A stretch of DNA of 64,000 bases from Pseudomonadales bacterium (GCA_019090615.1 JAHRVQ010000060.1:19947-83946); one strand, 5' to 3'. Counted from the stretch's first letter, positions 45,374-55,392 are shown. A program made the numbers and translations. The notes: generated by a model from the sequence alone, not told the origin.

Positions 45374-46351
45374 ATGAGCACTGAAAAAACGATTATCGCA
45401 ATAACGCCAGGAGACCCCTGTGGCGTTGGCCCTGAAGTAGTTGCTAAAGCATTAGCAGCAGATGGCCCCCATGAGGTTTGTCGTCCGCTGATTGTAGGTA
45501 GTGTCGCTGCAATGCAGCAGGGTATTGATGTTGCAGGCGTCAATTTGAGCATTCGTCAGGTGACTAAAGCCGAGGACGCAATATCAGAGCGTGGTGTTAT
45601 AGATGTACTTGATTCAGGTGCTCTGGACCCTAACGACATTCAACCAGGAGTTGCCAACAAAGCCTGTGGCCTCGCTAACGGTCAATGGATTGCTGAAGCT
45701 GGCGACCTTGCCATTGCCGGCAAAGTCGGTGCCAGTGTCATGGCTCCGGTCAACGGTGAAGCGCTGATGATGGCCAAAGCAGGTGGCAGCCTGTTTGGTT
45801 CAGACCCAAGCGAAAGATATCTAACCCTGTTGTCGGGTAAATTAAGGATCGTGCATATTTTTGACCATATTATGCTTGAAGATGTTTGTCGTAAACTCAC
45901 CGCAGACCTGGTAAGCAGTGCCATCCGTAAAACCCATGAAACGCTGAAAACCTTTGGCATAGCTAGCCCACGTATTGCTGTCGCTGGACTGAATCCACAC
46001 GCCCACGGTCCACAGGAAACCAATGCAATTATACCCGGTGTGGAAACAGCCAAACAGGAAGATATTGATGTCACCGGACCTATTGCACCCGACACGGTAT
46101 TCCGTCATTGTATTGATGGCCAATACGATGTCGTTGTGGCGATGTTTCATGACCAGGGGCATATTGCAGTGAAGACCTGGGGTTTTGTTGGTAACTGTGC
46201 TTTATTCCTCGGTGCGCCTTATCTGTTTTTGAGTGTTGGCCATGGTACAGCCTTCGATATCGTTGGCAAGGGTATCGCCAGCCATGAAATGATGCATAGT
46301 TCTATTATGCAAGCTGCCAGTTTGGCAGAGGGCCGAGGCTTCGTGAACTAA
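45374..46351 (+). CDS. PdxA-like (4-hydroxythreonine-4-phosphate dehydrogenase family) enzyme
   Basis: The product has 325 residues. Family signatures are ITPGDPCGVGPEV at the N-terminus, LNPHAHGPQETNAI (metal-binding His), MFHDQGHIAVKTWGF and VGHGTAFDIVGKGIAS. The spacing resembles PdxA2-type decarboxylating dehydrogenases known in aromatic catabolism (for example the terephthalate dihydrodiol dehydrogenase) more than vitamin B6 PdxA, which is inferred from its catabolic context. The true pyridoxine enzyme is normally with ksgA, absent here. An AAAGGA site lies four bases from the ATG. Confidence 0.85.
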   Translation: MSTEKTIIAITPGDPCGVGPEVVAKALAADGPHEVCRPLIVGSVAAMQQGIDVAGVNLSIRQVTKAEDAISERGVIDVLDSGALDPNDIQPGVANKACGLANGQWIAEAGDLAIAGKVGASVMAPVNGEALMMAKAGGSLFGSDPSERYLTLLSGKLRIVHIFDHIMLEDVCRKLTADLVSSAIRKTHETLKTFGIASPRIAVAGLNPHAHGPQETNAIIPGVETAKQEDIDVTGPIAPDTVFRHCIDGQYDVVVAMFHDQGHIAVKTWGFVGNCALFLGAPYLFLSVGHGTAFDIVGKGIASHEMMHSSIMQAASLAEGRGFVN

Positions 46352-46424
46352 CTACCACCCATTGTTAATTTAGCTGTATACAAGACCGACACTTATAATA
46401 AAAACCCAAAGAGCGGTAATACAA

Positions 46425-47606
46425 ATGACGGATAAAGCAATCAACCTTACTGACCCAGATTTTCTGGCAGCGCCCTACCCTTATTACGACCGGATGCGTG
46501 CGCAAGCATCCGCAGTTCAAGTTGGACCAGGCGGAGTCTGGGCAGTAACGCGATTCAAGGACGTGCTGGATGTCTTAAAGCGACCCGAAGATTTTTCCTC
46601 AGAACCCGCTGAAGATGACCGTGAGCGGATATTTGAAAAGGCATTCAATGGTGCCAATATCATCGGATCCGACAATCCAAGGCACGATCGTTTACGCTCT
46701 ATCATGCAAAAGCGATTCACCCCCAACCGCATGAAAAATATCGATGCCAGGGTCACAGAATTAAGTACTGCACTGCTTAACGCTGTTGCCCAGGATGAAA
46801 CCTTTGACCTGGTATCCTCATTCAGTGTGCCGCTCCCAGTAACCGTTATTGCTGAGTTATTAGGTGTTGAAAATAATCGCATCGACGATTTTAAACGCTG
46901 GTCGAATGGACTCGTCACCCTGGTTAATGCCCCGGAGGATGATGCCGTCCGTGAGCAGGCCATGAAAGAAGTGTTTGAACTAGCACAATACCTGTCTGCA
47001 GCAGCAGACAACCGCCGTGAACAACCGTCAGATGACCTGATTGGCCATCTTATTGATGCCGAAAAAGAACCTGAACGGATTTCTTCCGGCGAAGTATTAT
47101 CCTATTGCATTTTATTATTAGCTGCGGGCAATGAAACCACCACTAATCTGATTGGTGGCATGATTCACGCTCTCTTTGAACACCCAGAGCAACTAGCTAT
47201 GCTACAGAAAGACCCCAGCCTGCTAAATAATGCCATTGAAGAAGGCTTGCGGTATTGCTCGCCGGTACAAGGGTTATTTAGAACCACGAAAAAAGAAGTA
47301 GTACTGGGTGATACTACCATTCCTGCTAAATCACGGGTATGGGTTAGCTATGCTGCAGCTAATCGTGACCCTGATCAATTCAAAAACCCTAATGAATTTG
47401 ACATCAACCGAGACTACCGCGGTCATGTGGGCTTTGGCTGGGGCTTACATTTTTGCCTTGGCTCCAACCTGGCTAAACTCGAAGGCAGGATAGCCATGGA
47501 GAAAATGTTGCCGCTGCTAAGCAACCTTGAATTAACATCCCCCGTGGAATATCTGCCTACATGGATAGTTCGTGGGCCTAAAGCGTTAAACGTAAAACGC
47601 ATATAA
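46425..47606 (+). CDS. Cytochrome P450
   Basis: The product has 393 residues. The heme-binding loop is FGWGLHFCLGSNLAKLE with Cys344. The I-helix carries LAAGNETTTNLIGG (oxygen activation), and RGHVGFGWG leads into the heme loop. It is a soluble class-I-type bacterial P450 needing ferredoxin and reductase, neither encoded nearby. In this block it would perform the initial hydroxylation of a hydrophobic substrate (inference). It starts 73 bp after the PdxA-like gene and may be co-transcribed. Confidence 0.93.
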   Translation: MTDKAINLTDPDFLAAPYPYYDRMRAQASAVQVGPGGVWAVTRFKDVLDVLKRPEDFSSEPAEDDRERIFEKAFNGANIIGSDNPRHDRLRSIMQKRFTPNRMKNIDARVTELSTALLNAVAQDETFDLVSSFSVPLPVTVIAELLGVENNRIDDFKRWSNGLVTLVNAPEDDAVREQAMKEVFELAQYLSAAADNRREQPSDDLIGHLIDAEKEPERISSGEVLSYCILLLAAGNETTTNLIGGMIHALFEHPEQLAMLQKDPSLLNNAIEEGLRYCSPVQGLFRTTKKEVVLGDTTIPAKSRVWVSYAAANRDPDQFKNPNEFDINRDYRGHVGFGWGLHFCLGSNLAKLEGRIAMEKMLPLLSNLELTSPVEYLPTWIVRGPKALNVKRI

Positions 47607-47623
47607 AATACCAATGCTGACAG

Positions 47624-48247
47624 CTATTTCCAGGCGAAGACGGGTTGCTCATAATGATTGACCCTTGTTTGGCGATTGCGCAGGCAAACCTCGGTGAACT
47701 GGTACATAAAAACCGCTGTCGGTGCATGTACCTGATTCTCCCCAATCAATAGACGTATCACAGGCTTGTCACTTTCTGGAATATCGATAAATACCGGTGA
47801 ATCCGGTCGTTGTAACTCAGAAAAACTGATGCGGTGGATAGAGGCAACCTCATCAGGGCTGGCCTGCATTTCAACATCATTGCCGCCCCAAACCACCACT
47901 GGGGTGATTAAATAACCAGAACGGGTCGGATAATCATCCAGTACCCCTATAACATTAGACTCAGGTAATAATAGCCCTACCTCTTCATGAGTTTCCCTTA
48001 ATGCTGCCTCAATTGGCGTTTCTCCTGCATCCAGGCGACCGCCTGGCAGCGCCCATTGGCCCTTATGTGCCTTAAGGTGAGACGCACGACGGGTGAGTAC
48101 TATTGCCCCTTCACCCGTATCGGTTGTCACCACCACCAACGCTACCGCTGCATGTAATAGCGATTTTTTGTCTTGACGTAGATGCGTGAAGCCTTCTACT
48201 CGGCGGCTAATCAATGCCCGGGTCTGGTCGGTTAATTTATTTTCCAT
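47624..48247 (-). CDS. Nudix hydrolase, CoA-pyrophosphatase type
   Basis: The product has 207 residues. The Nudix box GGRLDAGETPIEAALRETHEE (with G-x5-E-x7-REUxEExGU spacing) is complete, and residues before it (VLTRRASHLKAHKGQWALPG) match the NUDT7/NUDT8-like CoA pyrophosphatases. It would cleave CoA or acyl-CoA to 3',5'-ADP and (acyl)phosphopantetheine, plausibly controlling CoA esters of the pathway. It converges on the P450 gene 17 bp away. Confidence 0.85.
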   Translation of the reverse strand: MENKLTDQTRALISRRVEGFTHLRQDKKSLLHAAVALVVVTTDTGEGAIVLTRRASHLKAHKGQWALPGGRLDAGETPIEAALRETHEEVGLLLPESNVIGVLDDYPTRSGYLITPVVVWGGNDVEMQASPDEVASIHRISFSELQRPDSPVFIDIPESDKPVIRLLIGENQVHAPTAVFMYQFTEVCLRNRQTRVNHYEQPVFAWK

Positions 48248-48469
48248 ACATCTTTCCTGGCAGATTTTATTTGTTAATGATGATTCAAGCAGTACGCGCT
48301 ACTTTGAGACCAATACCCTCACAAAGCTATCAGCCATCACTAAAACCTCACCCTCTCGCACCTAACAAATTACCGTTAGTAAAATATTCCTCCCCTTAAG
48401 TGAATTTTGCGATATAGTCTGGGGTCACAATGATAACTGTTGATAACTATTGCCTACAAAGGAATGATT

Positions 48470-49639
48470 ATGAGTATTGAAGAGATACCCGCAGGCGCCA
48501 TTTCTGCAGATTCACATATTACTGAACCGCCTAATTGTTATATTGATTATATTGACCCCAAATTTCGCGCTGATGCTCCGCATATAGAACAATCCGCCTC
48601 TGGGGACGATGTTTACGTTATTAAAGGTGTCAAAAAATCAGTACCTCTTGCGCTGCTTGATGGCGCAGGCTACTCCATTGCAGAACGTAAGTCACGGGTT
48701 GGTACCATCAAATTTGAAGAAACCAGGCGCGCCGGCTGGGACCCTGAATACCGCAAAGAAGCTCAGGAAATCGACGGTATTGCGGCCGAAATTATTTATG
48801 CCTCTGTGGGCATGGCACTTTGTACCCACCCTGACATCGAATATAAAAACGCCTGCATGCAGGCCTACAACCGTTGGCTGGCGGACTTCTGTGGTGCCCT
48901 GCCAAACCGTTTATTTGGTTTAGCGCAAACTGCGGTGGTATCGGTAGATAGCGCCATTGAAGATTTTCGCCGCGCCAAAGAAATGGGTATGGTAGGCATG
49001 ATGATGCCGGGCGAACCGGTTGAAGGCGACTACGATTACCCTGAATATGATGCTCTATGGGAGTGCGCCACAGACCTGGATATGCCGATAGCATTTCATA
49101 TCCTTACTTCTCGAACCGGTGGTTTTTCTAAAAAGCAAAACGCCCATCGTGGTCACCCTATGAACGGCTTCCTTACCATCATCCGTGCTGTACAGGATGT
49201 TGTCGGGCTATTAACCCTTGGCGGCGTATTCGAACGCCATCCAAAATTAAAAATGGTTTGTGCCGAAGGCGATGCTGGCTGGATGCCACATTATATGTAT
49301 CGGATGGACCATGCAGCAAAATTCAACGTTGAAGGCGGCATCATTAAAGGCCTGTCAAAACTACCCAGTGAATACTTAAAAAATAATGTCTGGATGACTT
49401 TTCAGGACGACTGGACTGCATTCAAGACTGCCGACCTGATGAATTATAAGCAACTCATCTGGGCTAATGATTTCCCGCATACAGATTCTACCTGGCCTGA
49501 TTCACAGGCCTTGCTTGACGAGCACGCCGTGCATCTAACTACCGACCAGCAGCAGGCAATAATGCGCGATAATGTTGCTGAAACATTTAATCTACCAGCA
49601 GGTAACAAATCCTGGAAAATGCAAAAAAATGCCGCTTAG
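48470..49639 (+). CDS. Amidohydrolase/decarboxylase family protein (ACMSD-like)
   Basis: The product has 389 residues from the ATG at 48470, with AAAGGA six bases upstream. Metal-site blocks are SADSHITEPPNCY (DxH start of the barrel), AFHILTS, HPKLKMVCAEGDAGWMPH and WANDFPHTDSTWP. This is amidohydrolase_2 (PF04909-type) chemistry, hydrolysis or decarboxylation of ring-derived acids. The gene is highly similar by eye to the product at 50423-51574, in the opposite orientation. Confidence 0.88.
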   Translation: MSIEEIPAGAISADSHITEPPNCYIDYIDPKFRADAPHIEQSASGDDVYVIKGVKKSVPLALLDGAGYSIAERKSRVGTIKFEETRRAGWDPEYRKEAQEIDGIAAEIIYASVGMALCTHPDIEYKNACMQAYNRWLADFCGALPNRLFGLAQTAVVSVDSAIEDFRRAKEMGMVGMMMPGEPVEGDYDYPEYDALWECATDLDMPIAFHILTSRTGGFSKKQNAHRGHPMNGFLTIIRAVQDVVGLLTLGGVFERHPKLKMVCAEGDAGWMPHYMYRMDHAAKFNVEGGIIKGLSKLPSEYLKNNVWMTFQDDWTAFKTADLMNYKQLIWANDFPHTDSTWPDSQALLDEHAVHLTTDQQQAIMRDNVAETFNLPAGNKSWKMQKNAA

Positions 49640-49819
49640 GCGGAATTTACCTGACCATATGATCGGTTCATATTTTCGTGACAGCTTTGTTCTCGCGGCA
49701 ATATTATTATCAAAGCAAGGCTAATCAATTTCCTGCGCAAGGATTAAGCGCCGCACGGGTAAAATAATCCTTAAGCAGAAACTTATTAACAATTATTTAA
49801 ACTTTGGAGATACAACACT

Positions 49820-50323
49820 ATGGAAGCGAGTGACAAGAAAACAGCATTACGTATGATCCCTTATGGCATGTATGTTTTAACAGCAGAAGCAGCTAATGGC
49901 AGCGTCGCTGCTGCCGCTGTCAACTGGGTTACCCAGGCCAGCTTTGAGCCACCGTTAGTAGCCGTAGGCGTTAAAACTGATGCAGGTGCCCATGACCTAA
50001 TTAAAGAAACCGGCTTTTTTGCCCTGAATATGCTCGGCAAGGGCCAACAGGGCCCCTGTTTTGCATTTTTTAAAGCGACCACTAAAGATGGTGACACGAT
50101 CAATGGTGAAAAATACAAAAGCGGCAAAAATGGCTGCCCAATTCTGGAATCAGTGCCTGCTTTTATCGAATGTAAATTAGTCGAGACCGTTGAAAAAGGC
50201 GACCATTCAATATTTATTGGCGAAGTGGTAGATGCGGGATTACAACAGGAAATTGAAGGTCGTGCAGATAATGCAATTTTGATTATGGCTGAATTGGGTG
50301 AAAAAACCTTTTACGGCGGCTAA
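49820..50323 (+). CDS. Flavin reductase family protein
   Basis: The product has 167 residues. It has the FMN-binding split-barrel of flavin reductases: YGMYVLTA at the start, AAAVNWVTQASFEPPLVAVGV, then FFALNMLGKGQQG, and DHSIFIGEVV. It would reduce flavin with NAD(P)H for a two-component monooxygenase. No obvious two-component oxygenase large subunit lies next to it, so the partner is unknown. A TTTGGAG ribosome site precedes the start. The gene lies between two paralogous amidohydrolases. Confidence 0.85.
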   Translation: MEASDKKTALRMIPYGMYVLTAEAANGSVAAAAVNWVTQASFEPPLVAVGVKTDAGAHDLIKETGFFALNMLGKGQQGPCFAFFKATTKDGDTINGEKYKSGKNGCPILESVPAFIECKLVETVEKGDHSIFIGEVVDAGLQQEIEGRADNAILIMAELGEKTFYGG

Positions 50324-50334
50324 TACTTAAAGAC

Positions 50335-50371
50335 AAAAAAAGCCAGACCTCTTAAGGTCTGGCTTTTTTAT
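50335..50371. terminator. Bidirectional intrinsic terminator
   Basis: AGCCAGACCT at 50341-50350 pairs perfectly with 50355-50364 across CTTA. An A-run lies before it and a T-run after it, so it can stop transcription of the converging flavin reductase (plus) and amidohydrolase (minus) genes. Confidence 0.9.
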
Positions 50372-50422
50372 TAGCAATTGCAGCTCAAAAATAAACTTCG
50401 TTTTAAACTGCTATCGGTATTG

Positions 50423-51574
50423 CTAGGCTGCTTCGGTAATCATGGGCATATCAGACACTGGCAAATTGAACACGCCGGCTACGTTGTCGCGCAAAATCGC
50501 ATTCCGTTCTGCCATGGACAGACCTTGTGCATGCTCCGCTAACAAAGCCTGAGAGTCAGGCCAGGTTGAATCCGTATGCGGATAATCATTGGCCCAGATT
50601 AACTGGTTAGTATCCATCAGGTTTCTAGTTTCAAAAGCCACCCAATCATCCTGGAATGTCATATAAACATTGCTTTTGATGTATTCGCTAGGCAATTTAG
50701 TCAAACCTTTAAGAATACCACCCTCGACATTAAAATTAGCCGCATGGTCCATACGATACATGTAGTGTGGCATCCAGCCTGCATCACCTTCTGCGCAAAC
50801 CATTTTTAACTTAGGATGACGTTCAAATACACCGCCCAGAGTCAACAAACCAACAACGTCCTGTACCGCTCTGATTATACGCATGAAGCCATTCAACGGG
50901 TGCCCTCGTTGAGCTGAAAATGCAGATGCCAGATCACCTTCTTTTGCTGTCAAAATATGAAAACAAATAGGCAAATCAAGATCAGTGGCGCATTCCCACA
51001 GGGCGTCATAGTCGGCATGATCATAATCTTCATGGACTGGGTTGCCTGGCATCATCATGCCAACCATGCCCATTGACTTGGCCTTTTTAAAGTCTTCTAT
51101 TGCACTGTCTACTGAAAGCACAGCAGTCTGCGCCAGGCCGAATAGACGATTAGAAGCACCGCCACAAAACTCTTCTAACCAACGGTTATAGGCGGTCATG
51201 CAGGCTTGCTTGTATTCAGCATCAGGATGCGTACATAGGATCATGCCCACAGATGCATATATAATTTCAGCGGCGATGCCGTCCACGTCCATATCAATAC
51301 AACGTGCAGCAGGGTCCCAGCCGCCTTTACGAATACCGGCGAAATTAGTCGTCGCGGCAAATTGGGCCCGCTCTTTCGGCTTCATCCCAGCACCGGCTAA
51401 AAAGCCCATTGGCACGGTGGTTTTCAGGTCTTTAATAACGTAAATATCCTGACCATTGTCTTTGGTTTCGATATGGGGTGCGATATCACGATATTTCGGT
51501 TCAATATAATCTACATAACAATTTGGCGGCTCAACAATATGTGAATCCGCAGAAATAGCACCTTTAAAAAACAT
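50423..51574 (-). CDS. Amidohydrolase/decarboxylase family protein (paralogue)
   Basis: The product has 383 residues with the same blocks as the plus-strand paralogue: SADSHIVEPPNCY, CFHILTA, HPKLKMVCAEGDAGWMPH and WANDYPHTDSTWP. Long identical runs such as DGIAAEIIYASVGM point to recent duplication or exchange. An AGAGGAAG ribosome site precedes the ATG. It is the last gene of a leftward set (MmgE/PrpD, phosphotriesterase-like, SDR, amidohydrolase). Confidence 0.88.
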   Translation of the reverse strand: MFFKGAISADSHIVEPPNCYVDYIEPKYRDIAPHIETKDNGQDIYVIKDLKTTVPMGFLAGAGMKPKERAQFAATTNFAGIRKGGWDPAARCIDMDVDGIAAEIIYASVGMILCTHPDAEYKQACMTAYNRWLEEFCGGASNRLFGLAQTAVLSVDSAIEDFKKAKSMGMVGMMMPGNPVHEDYDHADYDALWECATDLDLPICFHILTAKEGDLASAFSAQRGHPLNGFMRIIRAVQDVVGLLTLGGVFERHPKLKMVCAEGDAGWMPHYMYRMDHAANFNVEGGILKGLTKLPSEYIKSNVYMTFQDDWVAFETRNLMDTNQLIWANDYPHTDSTWPDSQALLAEHAQGLSMAERNAILRDNVAGVFNLPVSDMPMITEAA

Positions 51575-51731
51575 AATTATCTTCCTCTATTTTTTGATAT
51601 TGTTTGATATTTTTGGGTTTGCAAACTTGTACCTGATCATCAGTACCTATATGACCGGTGATATTTTGTCATTATTTGCGCTTAGCATGCCATAATCGGC
51701 CAAGTTTAGAAAGTTTGAAGTCAAGCTGTCA

Positions 51732-52478
51732 TCACTGCGCAGTCCAGCCGCCATCTACAACCAGCTCCGTACCAGTTACAAATGACGCATCGTCAGAGAT
51801 TAAGAACAACGATCCACGGGCTATTTCTTCGGGTTGACCCAACCGGCCCATGGGCGTTTTACCCTTAATATCATTGATATATTCTTCTGGCAAAGTCATC
51901 GCAAGAGGCGTCGCGATGATCCCCGGGTGAACAGAATTAATGCGAATATTTTGTGTTGCATATTCAAGCGCTGCGGCTTTGGTCATTAATCTTACCGCGC
52001 CTTTACTGGCATGATAGGCAATCATGCCAACACTGCCAATAATGCCGTAAACGGAAGATATATTCACAATAGCCCCACCGCCTGCATCCCGCATGGCGGG
52101 TATTGCGACTTTCATACCTAGCCAAACACCGGTTTGATTGACCGCACACACCTTATTCCAGCCCTCTACCGTTTCAGATTCAGTATCTTTACTCCGCCCT
52201 ATGCCAGCGTTATTAACTAAGCTGGTTAGCTTGCCAAACCGCGACACAGTGGCAGCAACGATAGCTTGCCAACTGGCTTCATTGGCAACATCCAACAGCA
52301 TAAAATCCGCTTCGCCGCCCGCCTTGTCGATATTTGCAACCAGTTCACGGCCTTTTTCCTGTTGCAAATCACCTACCATGATTTTTGCGCCTTCAGCTGC
52401 AAAAACCTGTGCATGTGCCGCGCCAATGCCACTCGCACCTCCGGTGACCAATACTACCTTTCCATCAAGCCGAGCCAC
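51732..52478 (-). CDS. Short-chain dehydrogenase/reductase
   Basis: The product has 248 residues. It shows VTGGASGIGAAHA (NAD-binding), NNAGIGR, NISSVYG (catalytic Ser) and YHASKGA (Tyr-Lys), a complete classical SDR. The acidic residue in VGDLQ favours NAD. It would oxidise a secondary alcohol of the pathway. The phosphotriesterase-like gene ends 57 bp upstream on the same strand. Confidence 0.92.
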   Translation of the reverse strand: MARLDGKVVLVTGGASGIGAAHAQVFAAEGAKIMVGDLQQEKGRELVANIDKAGGEADFMLLDVANEASWQAIVAATVSRFGKLTSLVNNAGIGRSKDTESETVEGWNKVCAVNQTGVWLGMKVAIPAMRDAGGGAIVNISSVYGIIGSVGMIAYHASKGAVRLMTKAAALEYATQNIRINSVHPGIIATPLAMTLPEEYINDIKGKTPMGRLGQPEEIARGSLFLISDDASFVTGTELVVDGGWTAQ

Positions 52479-52535
52479 TGTTTATACCCCTCAAATAATT
52501 AAATTAGTATCGCCTGCCATAAGCGCCACAAGACA

Positions 52536-53504
52536 CTATTTTTGAAAATAGTTACGCGGGTTCGAAACCGTCAAGGTGTCAATTTTATGTTCCTGCACAC
52601 CCGCTTTACGCATTTGCGGTAATATATTGCGGCAAATATGACCAAAATTCCAATTAGGCGATTCTGAGGCCATCGAGCCAAAACCACTACCGGCACGGCC
52701 TCGCATGCAATGTACCGCATCATGAGACAACATAATACGGTCATACCCCACTGCTAACAGACCACACAGGGATGCTACGCGCAACTTATCCGATGCGATC
52801 GCTTCAATGCCAAACCGATCAAACCCCAACCAGGCACCACGATCTAGTATGTCGAAATAATATCGCATGTCGCCAACGCCGCAGGCATGGCCTATCAATA
52901 CCTTATTAAAATCCACACCTTCTTCATCAAATATATCCAGCACTTCTCGGCCATACGGCTCAACTTCACTGTTATGACATAAAATGGGTGCGCCGGTCGC
53001 TTTATGCGCTTTAGCAGCAGCACGTAAACACTTGGTTTCCGCGCTGGATACGCCGGAGCCAATCTCTGTAAACCCAGGAATACCGCCTGTAGCCACTTTA
53101 ATAATGCCCGCTTTAATGCCAGTATCACCAATCCCTTCAGTTAGTTCGCGTTCGTAAATTTCGCCAATAGCATCCACATCGAGCATCCGAAAGTGCATCG
53201 GGATGCCAATAGCATCATTATAAAGCCCCGTTGCAATAACGATTTGCATGCCAGACTTTTGCGCTACTTCAGCTGCAAACTCAGGATCACGGCCAAGTTC
53301 CATCGGACAGGGATCAACAAAACTCTTAACCCCTAAATCGATAATTTCAGCCAATTTATCCACCGCTTTTGCAGTTTCTTCCTTACGGTTAAAATCATCA
53401 GGGTCTAGCTCCCACCCAGGCATGCCCACTGACAGGTGTTCATGAATCAGCGTAAAACCTAAATCGTCTGCGGCAATAGGCCCTAAAACAGAATTGATAG
53501 TCAT
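52536..53504 (-). CDS. Phosphotriesterase-like lactonase/hydrolase
   Basis: The product has 322 residues. The binuclear metal site is recognised: IHEHLS with His21 and His23, the carboxylated Lys136 in IIKVATG, LCHNSEVEP, IGHACGVGD and LSHDAVHCMRG. Many enzymes of this family act as lactonases, which in this context would suit opening of a BVMO-made lactone. That role is inferred; organophosphate hydrolysis is not implied. Upstream on the same strand lies MmgE/PrpD after 199 bp. Confidence 0.88.
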   Translation of the reverse strand: MTINSVLGPIAADDLGFTLIHEHLSVGMPGWELDPDDFNRKEETAKAVDKLAEIIDLGVKSFVDPCPMELGRDPEFAAEVAQKSGMQIVIATGLYNDAIGIPMHFRMLDVDAIGEIYERELTEGIGDTGIKAGIIKVATGGIPGFTEIGSGVSSAETKCLRAAAKAHKATGAPILCHNSEVEPYGREVLDIFDEEGVDFNKVLIGHACGVGDMRYYFDILDRGAWLGFDRFGIEAIASDKLRVASLCGLLAVGYDRIMLSHDAVHCMRGRAGSGFGSMASESPNWNFGHICRNILPQMRKAGVQEHKIDTLTVSNPRNYFQK

Positions 53505-53703
53505 AGTGATTTCTCCTGGTTGTTAATGTATCTCATCATCTTATGAGTGTTAGTCGCCTTTATATATTTGGTTTAACAAATTAGAAGCACCAAATTAGAC
53601 AAGACAAATTGAAGCAATTAATAGCAAGAGACAAGTTAACATGAATAAGTGTTAATCGACGTTGCACCGCCTCAATGACATTGATTAAACAGGATATTCT
53701 GAC

Positions 53704-55005
53704 TCAGAACCAGCCCTGTAGTGTTTCAGTCGCATCAATCTGAACAATTTGTTGTTGCAGTTTTTCTGCACCTGAGGCGAGCACAGGTTTGGTAAGGTTA
53801 TAAAATTTCGCGGCAAGTTTTTTCTGTTGGGCCTGCAGATCAACAGCGGGAATGCCGGTATCATAAAACGCTTGCTGAGATTGTTGTTGCGGGTAATGTA
53901 TAACTGCCTTCGTTTGGGTCGTGGCAATGTCATCATCCAGGTTAACCTTAACCCGCTTTAGCAGCCGCTGTACCTGCGGATTATTGACGTTAACAAGGTC
54001 ATAGACAGCGGGGTCAGTAGTATCGTAATCGAGCAACGCTAATGCAGCATTTGCGCGCAGGCTAAATTTCGCCTCAAGCCCTGTTTGCGGGTCTTCAATA
54101 CCACAGACCGTCATTAATGACGGATGCACGAATAGATCAATAGCCCTGCAGGCCTCCACATCCACCGCATCTAAACTCTTAAGCGCTTCAATTGCAGCAT
54201 GGGTTAAATAACAAGCTGCGTGGTATTTAAATAAAGTATGCTCTGTCAGCCATTGATGTTTGAGTTTGTCATATTTCTTGAGATTCAACGTACCCCGTGA
54301 TGCCGCTTCTGTCAGCCCCTGACTGGCCTCAAAAGCCGCTGGATTTGCGGTAAAGCCCCGACTAGCTAACCGGGCTGCAATAAGCCCTCTTTCTGCCGCG
54401 TGGCCAGCATGAAAAGGTTTGGTCATGGTGCCGAAATTGGCCTTGAGACCACTTGCCTGAGACGCAGCCAGACCAAAGGCATTACCAAATTTTTCATTAT
54501 CTAAGCCCAATAAATGAGATACGGCGGCGGCTGCACCAAATACTCCAAGAGTTGATGTTACATGCCAGCCACGACCGTAGTGCGCACCACCAATTAGACA
54601 ACCAAGCCGACATTCTATTTCTGTGCCAACAACAAATGCTGTTATTAATGCTTCTCCACTAACACCCAGGGCCTCAGCCATGGCCCATACAGCCGGCAAT
54701 ACGGGCACCGTGGAATGCCCCCCCATAGCCATATTGGTATCGTCAAAATCCAGTGCATGGCCAGTGGCGCCGTTGATTAATGCAGCCATTTGCGGCTGGG
54801 TTTTAATATCAGTGCCAAAAATACTGCACGGCCCATCTGCGGTGCCAAACTCTTCTCGCAGGATATTGGCTAACGGCTCTGCACCACCAGCAATGACACA
54901 GCCCATCCAGTCTAAGATAGATTGTCTGGCGACTGTGCGCGTCGATTCAGGAATGTCGTCATATTTTAGCCGACCAAATTGCTGCCATAACTCATCAGCG
55001 ATCAT
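53704..55005 (-). CDS. MmgE/PrpD family protein
   Basis: The product has 433 residues. The family blocks are LDWMGCVIAGGAEPLA, GTADGPCSIFGTDIK, INGATGHALDFDDTNMAMGGHST near the N-terminal helical domain, and KYHAACYLTHAAIEAL. The family includes 2-methylcitrate dehydratase, cis-aconitate decarboxylase-like enzymes and isomerases acting on small di- or tricarboxylates. The substrate is unassigned here, and the usual prpC partner is absent. It is the likely first gene of the leftward unit, which suggests dehydration or decarboxylation of a pathway acid. Confidence 0.88.
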   Translation of the reverse strand: MIADELWQQFGRLKYDDIPESTRTVARQSILDWMGCVIAGGAEPLANILREEFGTADGPCSIFGTDIKTQPQMAALINGATGHALDFDDTNMAMGGHSTVPVLPAVWAMAEALGVSGEALITAFVVGTEIECRLGCLIGGAHYGRGWHVTSTLGVFGAAAAVSHLLGLDNEKFGNAFGLAASQASGLKANFGTMTKPFHAGHAAERGLIAARLASRGFTANPAAFEASQGLTEAASRGTLNLKKYDKLKHQWLTEHTLFKYHAACYLTHAAIEALKSLDAVDVEACRAIDLFVHPSLMTVCGIEDPQTGLEAKFSLRANAALALLDYDTTDPAVYDLVNVNNPQVQRLLKRVKVNLDDDIATTQTKAVIHYPQQQSQQAFYDTGIPAVDLQAQQKKLAAKFYNLTKPVLASGAEKLQQQIVQIDATETLQGWF

Positions 55006-55392
55006 GTAAAGCTCCGTAACTTATTACTTAAAGATTATTACTTAAAACGTATTCATTTTTCGCTAATGTATCTCACCCTTACTGCGAATACGACGACTGA
55101 TCACCAAAATGCCCTTCTGCAGTAATTAGACGCCCCCTGCGCTATATAATTTAAGCAATTAATCCGCTTGTCAGATCGAAACAGAAATTGACATCAACTT
55201 AATAGACATGGTAGCTTTTTTATCAACGGCTTACTTTCAACCCAAAATATAAGTAAAGCAGGATAATTAAAACAAGATGGGCAAAACAAGATGGGCAAAA
55301 CAAGATGGGCAAAACAAGATAAGTAAAACAAAACAGATAAAGCAAGATAGTAAATCGGTCCAACACAAGCATAAAACCGGAGACTTTTGAAT
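55006..55392. other. Divergent regulatory region with 14-bp tandem array
   Basis: The 387-bp gap between the leftward and rightward catabolic units holds five head-to-tail 14-bp copies (AAAACAAGATGGGC and variants) at 55269-55338. A CGGAGA ribosome site follows. No regulator gene is present. Confidence 0.6.
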
